From: Paratinospora sagittata
Lineage: Eukaryota; Streptophyta; Magnoliopsida; Ranunculales; Menispermaceae
Assembly: GCA_035771175.1 (NCBI GenBank)
Contig: CM069607.1
Coordinates: 22,142,001-22,206,000, forward strand
Direction: 5' to 3'
DNA length: 64,000 nucleotides
In this document: in pieces, positions 21,061 through 30,482 of the stretch
How positions within the stretch are numbered: position 1 is the stretch's first letter
Layout of the letters: each line of letters begins with the position of its first letter
Program-made: the position numbers and the translations under genes
Notes under the pieces: generated by a model
Databases searched by the model: none
The model's input: the letters and a program-made list of their open reading frames with translations, nothing else
Told to the model about the DNA's origin: nothing

Positions 21061-23116
21061 TGTTGAACCAATTATCCTCATGTCCCTTACGAGAATATGT
21101 CCCTATCATGAAAGTTTTTGATGATTACAAAACTACATTTTGTTTATGATATTATTGCACATATGGCATATCTAATCTCACTTAAAGGTTTCAAAGATTC
21201 AATGATGGATGGCGACCGTATTAAAAGATCTTCTTGAAGACCATGATCGTTTGAAGATGTTTAGTTGGTGATTAGATTATGAGAGGTTGTAAGACCTTCT
21301 TTGTCTTGTGATTCATGAATATGCATGCCTGCATGTTTTAATCGATCGATTGCATATTCGATTTAATTCGACTACATTGTGTTTTATCGAGCTTTAATCG
21401 AGAAATCAAAAATTGTTTTTATAAAGTCTTTCAGGACGCCAATGTTTTAACAGCACCCTCCTGGGCCTGATGAGTTAAGATGCTGATAAAATATTATGAA
21501 GCTCAAGGTTGAATTGAACTGAGTAATAAGGATGCGTACTTGTTAGCAGTGGCCTTTCTTTTATCTACCTTTGAGAATGTCAGGACTCTGACTTAGTTTT
21601 AGCTCGCTGAAAGTTCTTTTTCTCTTTAAGTGATTTCTATCTTTCAAGACACTGATAAGTTAAAAGTTGAATAAATTATCAGGACGTTACTTGTGTAGGA
21701 GCGCCTTCATTTTTAGAATCAACTTAAATAACTTTCAGGACGCTTACAGTCCGTCAGTGCACTTAACATTGTTTTAAAATTGTTTTTAATAGTTCAGGAC
21801 GCTTATTCTTGAGAGCGCCCTCGTGTGTCAAATATTTTAAAACAAAACAGGACGCTTACTGCGAAGTAGCGCCCTCACGATTTGAGTCGTTCAATTGTCA
21901 AAGTAAGTCAGGGCGCATACTATTCAGTAGCGCCCTCACTTCATTGTTCAGTAGAATGTTGATGTTCTATGAGCGCCCTCAAAGGAACACAACGCTAGAA
22001 AAAATGTTTTTGTTGTTTTGACTTTACTGCTATTTCTATTAACCTTTTCAGAAATGTACGAATACTTTTCAGAACTTCTCAGAATCGTAAAACAACTTTT
22101 TCAAAACTTTTTAAACGTTCTAAAAACTTCGTCAAAACATTCCTCTTTCATGAAAGGATCAGATGATTCAGGTGTTATCGCCTTAATATGCATTGAGCTG
22201 AATCGATCCATTTCGGGAAAAAATGTTAGCATTATATTTGAAATAACCTAGAACACCAAAATCATCAAGTCCATTGCGCCTTTGTTATTCCTATATATAT
22301 ATATATGTGTTGCCTTAGAGCAGAAAAACTAACTAATAAAATATGAAACTGATATTCATTCAAAATGTATTAATAGTTTTCGTTTGTGCTAAACATTTTT
22401 TGAAAGTTAGTCTTCTTTCACTTGCGCTTGATCTTACAATCTTTTGAAAGAAAAACTTAAAGTCTTCTGGGTTGATTGATCTTCATCTTCATTATTTCAA
22501 AAACCCACTGAAGAAGACAAAAGCTCTTTGAACCTGCTTTCAGCATAAACTTCATCATACATATGTTGTTGAATCTACGATCACAGAAGGTTCAATCCAA
22601 AGCTTTGTAAGTATCACTTTGATTCTGAGTAAATGGAATCATATCTCATCTTGTATTCAGTTTGTGGTGGTTGGTAAGTCACCAAGTTAGAGCAAGTGTT
22701 GCTCAAAGTTGTAAACGGTCTTCTCACACCCGTAAGTTGAGAATAGGTTTTCTCTCACCTGTAAGTTGAGAAACGGTCATCTCACACTCGTAAGTTGAGA
22801 AACGGTAGTTCTCACAACCGTAAGTTGAGAAAGTGTACCGGTTTGATCTGCACCAGTAAGAAGGTCTAAAGTGGAGTTTGAACAAATCCTAACTGAGGAG
22901 GTTAGGTAGTGGATGTAGGTGGGACCGAACCACTATAAATCTTGCTTGCATTGTCTCATTTACATTTGTTTTATTTGATTTCTATACTTTGTTTAATCAA
23001 CTTTCATTATTTCGCACAATTTTAAGAAAGGGTAAAATCTGCTAAGTGTCCAATTCACCCCCCGTCTCCAACCCCCCTCGTCCCGACCCCCCCTTTGGGA
23101 CATATGTGGGACAACA
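21061..23116 (+). repeat. Sire-2 3' LTR, 2056 bp
   Basis: Full set of LTR parts in order: TGTTGAACC start, AGGACGCT palindrome array (21429-21990), TATA-like CTATATATAT (22290-22300), hairpin array (22721-22831), CCTAACTGAGGAGGTTAGG hairpin followed by TAGTGGATGTAGG and CCGAACCACTA (22886-22936), then CAATTCACCCCCC and a C-rich stretch, ending GGGACAACA. Best reference in the window for the LTR architecture of this family. Confidence 0.88.
22721..22831 (+). repeat. Four hairpins with CCCGTAAGT loop in Sire-2 LTR
   Basis: Stems TTCTCA/TGAGAA at 22721-22743 and 22809-22831, TCTCA/TGAGA at 22753-22771, CTCA/TGAG at 22781-22799. Loops CACCCGTAAGT, CCTGTAAGT, CACTCGTAAGT and CAACCGTAAGT. Confidence 0.8.
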
Positions 23117-23504
23117 AAAACCAACAAGTAAAGAAACACTCACAACTTGATTGGCTAGACTTAGCCAATCCACAAGAGAGCACTAGAATGACCACAATCA
23201 CTCCAAGCACCTCAATCCCCAATTGGCCTATTTGGGTTACTTAAATCAACCAAAATCCCTGCATGAAGCATGGTTTATACATTACTGAAAATCAGTCCAC
23301 TAGTTCAAACAACCATGATCAAACCCAATTCCATAGCCAATTAAGATTCTAAAATAATTATACACATGAGCCAATCCTATATTGCTCAATTCAACCATTT
23401 AAAATCAAATTAAACCATACATCACCCAATTGAATGCAATAGGTTGATCCTCATGATCCAACCACTATAATACAAGGTATTCAATCATAATTAGGGTCAA
23501 TTAG

Positions 23505-24259
23505 TGTCACACCTGGGTTGCACACAGTGCCCCCTACCCAGGGTGATGAGTACCCCCGCAGGGCATACTCCAGCCATTATGGAACCATAATATTGTCTCA
23601 TCCCAGTACACAACCCACTCAACAGTGTCTAGTACCCCTGGGATCATTTGTCCACACTATTTATCATGAATAGTGCAGGGCTTCCCTCGGATTCGAACCT
23701 CAAACATCATATAGGTTGATTTCGCAATCCGAGTAACCACTGAGCCAATTGGTTCAGGGGCTATTCGGATTGCCAAATCAACCTATATGAGGTTTAAGGT
23801 TCGAATCCGGGGGAGGCCCTACACTATTCATGATGAATAGTGTGGACAAATAATCCTGGGGGTACTAGACACTGTTGAGTGGGCTGTCTACTGGGATTGG
23901 ATATACATAAGGCCTTTTTGTCACACCTGGGTTGCACACAAGGCCCCCTACCCAGGGTGATGAGTACCCCCGCATGGCATGCTCCAGCCATTATGGAACC
24001 ATAATATTGTCCCATCCCACTCAGTGGTTACTCGAATTACGAAATCAACCTATATGAGGTTTGAGGTTCGAATCCGGGGGAGGCCTTATACTATTCATGA
24101 TGAATTGTGTGGACAAATGATCTCGGGCGTACTAAACACTGTTGAGTGGGTTGTGTACTGGGATGGGACAATATTATGGTTCCATAATGGCTGGAATATG
24201 CCCTGCGAGGGTACTCATCACCCTGGGTATGGGGCACTGTGTGCAACCCAGGTGTGACA
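23505..24259. mobile_element. Fold-back element with tRNA-like promoter boxes, two units
   Basis: 755 bp bounded by inverted ends TGTCACACCTGGGTTGCACACA / TGTGTGCAACCCAGGTGTGACA (a 20-base-plus terminal match) and by ATTAG / ATTAT (23500-23504, 24260-24264) as a one-mismatch duplication; the uninterrupted text exists in the left LTR near 10664. It holds two palindromic units: 23505-23918 and 23919-24259. Each arm contains a B-box GGTTCGAATCC (23689-23699 reverse, 23798-23808 and 24065-24075 forward) and the first left arm an A-box TGGCTCAGTGG (23737-23747 reverse) 37 bases away, the spacing of a tRNA or SINE. No coding capacity. Confidence 0.75.
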
Positions 24260-25590
24260 ATTATACTATTTATCAAGTCAATTTCATCAATTGACTAAGT
24301 CTAAGTCAAAATCCCCAAATTTGGGCAAATCCCCAAATTCATTGAAATTTCCTAAATTACATGGCCTATGTAAGAATTCCATTGCACTAGGGTTACCCAC
24401 TAATCAAAATCAGTAAATTGGACTACTATACATCCATATTTACCTATGTATTCAACATAAATCACATGCAAATTGAATAGGAAACGCTAAGTCCAAAATC
24501 CTAGTTTAAGTTAAATACCTATAACCCTGCCAATTTCTTGATAGAAATTGGGGGTTTCACCATTTATGGACTCCCAATATCCTTTAGATTAACATATGTC
24601 AAATGGAAGACCTAATTCCAAAAATGTATTTTCCACCACCCTTCTTAAATTTTGGGATTCATGAGTGGAAAACACCCATTAGGTCAAAAGCAAGCTTGCA
24701 TGCATGAATGAAAGTGATAGAAGGAAGAAAAATGAGAAAGCATGAAGAAGAAATGATTACCTTGGGGATTCTTGAGCAAGAATGCAACCGAAACCCCAAC
24801 TTTCCCCTTCATTTTCTCCTTTCCCCTTCATTTTCTCCTTTCCCCTTCATTTTCTCCTTTCCCCTTCCTTTTCTCCTTTCCCCTCCCTTTCCTCTTCTCC
24901 AAGCTCCTTAGCCTCTTTGGAAGTGAAAAATGAGAAAAATCACATCTTTATGGCTTATATAGAGGTTAAGTGACATTTTGGGCCCACATTTTAATAAAAG
25001 AAACAGTTTTCCCGATGCAATTACTTGCACTTAGATAATCAATTTCTTACAAACGACTTCCTATTTAACATCTTAACCGTTCACAAGTTTTATGAGTTAG
25101 TTACCACCTTCTGGTAAACTTTCAGCTCAATCCTACAATGGGATTACGAAATCCAACCGTTGGATCAAAACTGCGCAAGAAAATCCGCAAATCCGAGAAA
25201 TAATGTTTGGAGTCTTATACTTCACAGTAGACAACTCTGATCAAGATCTTCACCAATCATAATGAAGATCTATCAAAGAAGAATAAGGTGATAAAATTTC
25301 AACTCAATCGGACCACGGATCTAGGAGATCAATCCATTGATGTAATCGGTGACAGAAATTTATTCCTCCATGGAGCGAGCACCACTGATCCAAAACACTT
25401 TTTTTGACATGTTTCGACATCGAACGGGTCTCCGATCATTCCTAAACTTCACGTGCACTCTAAATGACATAAAATCATGCAAAGACACTCGAACCAACGT
25501 GCGCCGAGCATCATATACTTATATGTACACATATACGGGTACTTTACGGGTCAAAATGACGTCATCCTAAGGTACGGGCGTTACAGGTTG

Positions 25591-26115
25591 CACAAGGTTA
25601 TAATAAAAAAGAAGGCATAGACTTTGTGGAAGCCTTTGCTCTAGTAGCAAGAATAAAGGCAATCATAATGTTACTTGCTTGTGCATGTTACAAAAACTTT
25701 CCCTTATATACCAAATGGATGTAAAAAGTGCATTTTTAAATGGTTACAACAATGAAGAGGTATATGTGGAACAACCTCCGGGTTATGAGCAACCTCTAGG
25801 TTTTGAGGATGCTCATAAGCCGGAACACGTGTTGAAACTCCACTAGGCTTTATATGGATTCAGAAAAGCTCCTAGAGCTTGGTATGACAGACTCAGTTCA
25901 TTTCTTTTAGATCACAAATTTCAAAAAGGAAAACTTGATCCAGTTTTATTTATCAAACACCAGAATGATAATATGCTTATTATTAAAATATATGTGGATG
26001 ATATCATATTTGGTGCATCATGCAAATATTTGTGTGGAGAGTTTTCTAAGCTAATGCAAGATGAATTAGAAATGAGTATGATTGGAGAACTTACATACTT
26101 TCTTGGTTTGTAAAT
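25591..26115 (+). pseudogene. Sire-1 reverse transcriptase, main part after the Gypsy-A insertion
   Basis: Resumes with [16 protein letters not shown] and continues with [37 protein letters not shown], and the catalytic [10 protein letters not shown] (about 25988-26017), then ELTYFLGL and a stop near 26113. One small frameshift near 25700 (YQM block) and a stop TAG at about 25844. There is a short duplication giving [11 protein letters not shown] where Sire-2 has PTGFE. Co-linear with 19470-19986. Confidence 0.85.
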
Positions 26116-26960
26116 CAAACAATGACTAATGGAACTCTTATCAACCAATCAAAGTATGGTAAGAAAATGGTTAAGAAATTCCTGATGAATAATCTGAAGT
26201 CTATAGATACTCCATGTAACTCAACAATCAGGTTAAACACAGATGATAAAGGAAAACCTATAGATCCTAAACTATATAGAAGTATGATTGGCAATTTACT
26301 TTATTTCACAACAAGTAGACTTGATATCATGTTCAGTGTTTGTCTGTGTGCAAGATTTCAGTCCAATCCCAAATAATCACATTTAAAATGCGTCAAACGA
26401 ATCTTTAGATATATAAATGGTACAACTGATCTTGGAATTTGGTATTCCAAAGGTACATCATTTGAACTAAAAAGCTATGTAGACTCGGACTATGCTGAGA
26501 TTCTTACAAATAGAAAAAAGTACCTCTAGATTCTATCATTTTCTAGAAAATTCTTTAGTTTCCTAGTTATGTAAAGAACAGCAATCAGTGACATTATCCA
26601 CAACTGAGGCTGAATATGTTGCAGCTGGTAGTTGTTGTTCTCAAGTTTTATACATGAAGCAACCACTTCAAGATTACCAAATTCATGTTGGTTGCATTGA
26701 CATATTGTGTGACAATACAAGCGCTATCAATATATCGAAAAATCCAGTTTTGCACTCCCAAACTAAATACATTCAAATTCAACATCATTTCCTAAAGGAT
26801 CATGTGCAAAATAATAATGTGAAGCTTGTTCACGTTGGAACTAAAGATTAACTAACAGATATTTTTACTAAAGCCTTACCAAAAAACCAATTTATTTTTA
26901 TCAGGAGAGAGTTAGGAATGTTTTCTGAATCAAACTTATCCACTTCTTAATGCTTACTCT
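26116..26960 (+). pseudogene. Sire-1 RNase H
   Basis: Blocks in order: KLYRSMIGNLLYFTTSRLDIMFSV (about 26269-26340), SYVDSDYA near 26470 (first Asp), TLSTTEAEYVAAGSCCSQ (26590-26645), ILCDNTSAINISKN (26702-26745), IQIQHHFLKDHV and LTDIFTKALPKNQF (26850-26890). Frame changes near 26510 and stops at about 26374 and 26849. Same layout as Sire-2. Confidence 0.85.
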
Positions 26961-27239
26961 ACCCATAGATTATTACTTCATTTCTTTTTTATGTTTTCAA
27001 AAGGGGGAGACGTAAAGTAAGCAAGAAAAGTATTAAGCAATTAGTTAGGGGGAGAAATGATCATGAAAATGAATAATTCCATAACTAAGGGGGAGAGATT
27101 AAAGTGCATTAAACATATTTTTACTCATTTGATCATTACATGCCAATTGCATCTATCCATCATAGGTTCATGCATTCATATTAGTTTTATGCTTCATGGC
27201 CTACAGTAATATGTTTGAAATCATCAAAAAGGAAGAGAT
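26961..27239 (+). other. Sire-1 3' untranslated region and polypurine tract
   Basis: Several purine runs (AAAAGGGGGAGACG near 27000, TTAGGGGGAGAAATG near 27045, AAGGGGGAGAGATT near 27089), then AAAAAGGAAGAGAT immediately before the 3' LTR. No gene. Confidence 0.65.
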
Positions 27240-27390
27240 TGTTATTCCAATAACCCTCATGTCCCGTATATGAGAGAAGATATTTTGTTGATTAACAAAC
27301 CACGTTCCTATGTATATTGAATACATGATGATGCATAGATACTTCACTCGAAGCATGGAGGAAAGGAAGTCATGCTCGTGATCAAGATGA

Positions 27391-27433
<43 letters not shown>

Positions 27434-28891
27434 GAATTAAATGTTATGTTATTAAAATGATTTAGGACTATAGAATGTCAACCATTATCTGATTTAGCGA
27501 ATCATTCACTTCATGAATTTCCCATGATTTATTATAAGTTTTCAAAAGATTTTCTATCTCATAAAAAATGAGTTTAATCGATTCAATTCGAAGATTTTTC
27601 GACTCATCTTTGGACCAATTGCATGATTTCCAAATGTTTGGTTTGATCCAAAAATCTTAAGTGTTAATTTGATTTGATCGAGTTTTGGAAAAATCAATTT
27701 TTAAGAAAAAAGAAATTCAGTATCTCTCAGGACGCTGATGGGACATTAGGATGCTAATGCAGTGGCTAGTCACTTAATATCAAGCCAACACTACAGGACA
27801 TTGATGGATCATCAGGGCACTAATAGTTTTTGGGTTTGAGAGTTCATTGTTCAAATCAGAACGTTGATCGAGTATTAGCGTTCTCATTGAACCAACTTGA
27901 AAAAACCAACAGTTCTCCTCAAGACGTTGATTGAGTATTAGCACCCTCCCTGAACTTCTGGGTTTTCGAAATATAAACCTATCAGGAAGCTAATGTAGCA
28001 TTAGCGCTCTCTTAGAAGAAGTTGACAAAAAGTCTATTTTTCATAACAGTGTAATTCAGGACGTTGACGCTCTTTCAGGACGCTAATGAGACACTAACAA
28101 AAGTTCTGAAAAAACCGTCAACCTGTGTTGTTTCTAAAACCTTCTATTCTTGTGATTGCACAGATGCTTCAGGTTTTCTCGAATAGTCTAAACATACACA
28201 TTTTGATGAAACAATTTGACTATTTGATTTGAAATTCAAATCAAGCGTCAACACTTTTTAAAAGTTTGAATTTCAAAGGCTCTCTATATAAGTATATCAC
28301 TTTGAGCCGTTGAAAAGACAACAAGAAAAGAAATAAGATTTAAAAAAAAAACTCTTTGAAAGTTAGTTTGATATTTTTGTGAAAAACAGTGCGAAAATAC
28401 TTTGAAAATACTCTGATTTGAAATCACCTTCTAGATTAGTTATTTTTCACTATCATATCTTTCAAAATCAATTGAAAGAAGGAGGAGCAATAGCCTCTCA
28501 CTTTCCAGTCGAGCATAATCATACATTCATAGTTGAGTCAGTGTTGGTCTAAGGTTCATTATTTGCTCCGTAAGTATTTCTTTGTTTTTTGGTAAAAGAA
28601 TCAAACTCTCAAACTTGTATTTGATTTACTTTGATGACTTTGTATGTCATTGAGGTTGAGCAAGTGTTGCTCAAGTGGTTAACGATTTTTCTCACACCCG
28701 CGAAGTTGAGAAAGGTTGTAACGGTTTGATCCTCACCCGTAAAAGGATTCGATAGTGGAGTTTGGACAAAATCCTAATCGAGGAGATTAGGTAGTGGATG
28801 TAGGTAAGAGCCGAACCACTTTAAATCTAGGCGTACTTTACAGATTGATTGTTCCTTTAATTGTTCTTCATCGTTTATGTTTACTGACAGT
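27240..28891 (+). repeat. Sire-1 3' LTR, first part
   Basis: Starts TGTTATTCCAATAACC like the 5' LTR. Contains a TA microsatellite (27395-27429), the AGGACGCT array (27725-28090), TATA-like CTATATAAG (28284-28292), two hairpins of the CCCGTAA type (28689-28712, stem TTCTCA/TGAGAA; 28729-28748, stem ATCCT/AGGAT), CCTAATCGAGGAGATTAGG and TAGTGG...CCGAACCACT. It is broken near 28891 by a solo-LTR-like element; the terminal piece is at about 30427-30477. Confidence 0.85.
27395..27429. repeat. (TA)n microsatellite in Sire-1 3' LTR
   Basis: About 17 TA units at the place where the 5' LTR has (CT)n(AT)n. Confidence 0.9.
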
Positions 28892-30421
28892 TGATAGTTG
28901 CATATTTCAATAGGCTTTAGAGCATGTTTTAGGCGTGTTTTAGGATAATTTATGCATTAGTTTGATGTGTTTATGTTAGTTTTGATGCATTTGATAGTTT
29001 ACGAATAAATTGGTTTTTATGCATTAATTTGGCTTATTAGTTTAGAATTTGATCCATTTCATAATTTAGTGTGTTGTTGATTTGATTTTATTTGTTTTGT
29101 AGGTGTTTAGATGTGTTAGTCATTGTTTTGGATGATGAAAACATATACAATAAGTTGTAAAGGAGAAGCATGAAGAATACATGTCAAAAAGGGGCTGAAT
29201 ATTGGCTAAGTCCAAAAGAAAAAACGCCCAACATTCTGAGCGCCGCGACGCTATACAAAAGCCAACTGTGCGAATATTTTGTTTCGACCATAACTTTCTC
29301 AATTTAACTCCGAATTGGACATGGTTTGTTTCTATGGATTCCTTACTTGGAATAATACAAGATGGAAGAGTTTTAAGGTTGATTTGTAGTGAAGAACAAG
29401 AAGAAAAAGGGCAATGAAGAAAGAGAATGTATGATTCAAAATAGAAACTTTCTAATTTTGTTGCAAACTTTCCTAATTCAATTTGGACTTCTCTTGAACG
29501 ACTTCCTATTGGCTTGGGCACATAAATATATCATTGTTTAGGGTTTTAGGAGGGGATAATACACTGGAGAAGAGAGAAAGACGGCTAGGAGCGAAGGAAC
29601 GCGAAGAAGACGACTTGGACGCAAGGAGGATTCAACAAGTTCAATAGCGACTAGTTTAAGTTTTGCATGTTTTAGTTCTTGTTTCTCAACATGTTTTGGA
29701 TTTCATTGTTCCAAAGTATGAACTAACTTGTTAGTCTAGAAAGAAGATGGATCCTATATTGGATTTTATGCAATAATATTAGTTTTTATTTATTGTCAAT
29801 GATATATTCTTGCGTTATTTATATTTCGCCATGCTTAATGTTTTTGATCTTTTGGCCACGGATCTAATGATCATAGACTTGGAGGGCGACACTCGATAGA
29901 GGATTCTCTAGGTTAGAACATGAGAAATATAACATGGGATGGTCGTAGTATCGATAGGTATGTGATGTCTTATAAAGTTGTAGGAAAATCACAAGGCTTA
30001 ATGCATTAATAATATATTGGTTTTTATTGATAGATCGAAACTAGTGTTTTGGTAATAGGTTCTAATGCGGCACTGAATAAAGGGTGTTAGAAACTATAGG
30101 ATTTTGACTTATAAACACGAATAGGGATTTGATAATAACCATGTCTCATATTGCATGATTGATAATTAGGTGAAATCTAATCTCTAGATGTTTTTAATAT
30201 TAATTTTTCTCCATCAAATTATGATAACTTGCTATTTTAATTAGTTCTTTAGTTTAATTAGTATTTTAGTTCACTATTCATCACAATTTAGTTTTCTAGA
30301 TAAAATTAGGGCTAGGAATGATATAATTAATGTAGTAACACTATCATTAAGGATGATACCCGATTCTCATCAGTTTATATTATAACTTAGCGCAACCGTA
30401 CACTTTAATTTACACCCATTA
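28892..30421 (+). mobile_element. Second copy of the 1.5-kb solo-LTR-like element
   Basis: Diverged relative of 4779-6344 in the opposite orientation; starts TGATAGTTGCATATTTC and shares TTTAGAGCATGTTTTAGG, the TTTCGACCATAACTTTCTCAATTTAACTCC-type block and TAGAAACTTTCTAATTTTGTT. TATA-like CATAAATATATC at about 29520. Flanking pentamers ACAGT (28887-28891) and ACCGT (30422-30426) could be a decayed duplication. The 3' boundary is uncertain by about 10 bases (the TTTACACCCA end of the match is at 30418). Confidence 0.6.
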
Positions 30422-30426
30422 ACCGT

Positions 30427-30477
30427 ACTTGTTGTCTTGTTTCAATTGTTGCCCTGTTGGACATTTCCGGGCCAACA
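30427..30477 (+). repeat. Sire-1 3' LTR, terminal piece
   Basis: Short tail with TTTCAATTGTTGCCCTG then TTGGACATTT and GGGCCAACA, matching the C-tract-and-CAACA end of Sire-2 (CAATTCACCCC...GGGACATATGTGGGACAACA). Followed by CCTAC, the duplicated target of Sire-1. Confidence 0.75.
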
Positions 30478-30482
30478 CCTAC

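Larger units (their letters stand above)
17783..23116 (+). mobile_element. Sire-2: Sirevirus-like Ty1/copia element nested in Gypsy-A LTR
   Basis: Starts TGTTGAACCAATTATC at 17783; the 3' LTR begins with the same text at 21061 and ends GGGACAACA at 23116. Target duplication GAAAC (17778-17782) and AAAAC (23117-23121), one mismatch. Internal order integrase then RT then RNase H defines Ty1/copia. Its 5' LTR is cut to 126 bp and joined directly to pol, so LTR promoter, primer site, gag and protease are deleted. It is inserted in the forward direction in a reverse-strand LTR. Confidence 0.9.
9326..25585 (-). mobile_element. Gypsy-A: Ty3/gypsy (chromovirus-like) element nested in Sire-1
   Basis: Two LTRs of about 2.65 kb (9326-11976; 16866-25585 once its own insertions are removed) with ends TGTCACGAC...TTACA, and a perfect 5-bp duplication GGTTG (9321-9325, 25586-25590). 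Reverse-strand order gag, protease, RT, RNase H, integrase, then a C-terminal chromodomain-like block, the Ty3/gypsy order. Primer site at 16851-16861 and polypurine tract next to the left LTR fit reverse-strand transcription. All genes carry stops. Chromovirus (Tekay/Del-type) assignment is by motif recognition only. Confidence 0.9.
16866..25585 (-). repeat. Gypsy-A 5' LTR (right copy), interrupted twice
   Basis: LTR pieces at 16866-17777, 23122-23504 and 24260-25585. Removing Sire-2 and the fold-back element leaves about 2.6 kb, matching the left LTR (2651 bp). The join points are confirmed by the continuous left-LTR text, e.g. TATAGAAACCAACAAG at 10280-10300 and GGGTCAATTAGACTATTT near 10664. 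TATA-like CTATATAAG on the reverse strand at 24954-24962. Confidence 0.88.
8260..30477 (+). mobile_element. Sire-1: Sirevirus-like Ty1/copia element, split by nested insertions
   Basis: Outermost element of the nest. Left LTR starts TGTTATTCCAATA at 8260; the 3' LTR starts with the same block at 27240 and ends GGCCAACA at 30477. Perfect 5-bp duplication CCTAC at 8255-8259 and 30478-30482. Coding remnants before and after the Gypsy-A insertion join in the copia RT (9109-9325 and 25591 onward). A large deletion joins the truncated 5' LTR (to 9108) straight to RT, so primer site, gag, protease and integrase are gone. A solo-LTR-like element interrupts the 3' LTR. Net own sequence about 4.4 kb. 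Confidence 0.88.

Noticed and set aside
23737..23747. Possible functional tRNA gene
   Set aside because: A and B boxes are present but there is no acceptor stem pairing or anticodon arm that I can fold; better read as a SINE-like promoter.
23979..24257. Open frame of 92 codons in the fold-back element
   Set aside because: Formed by palindromic arms; mirrored frames occur in all arms and there is no protein-like conservation.
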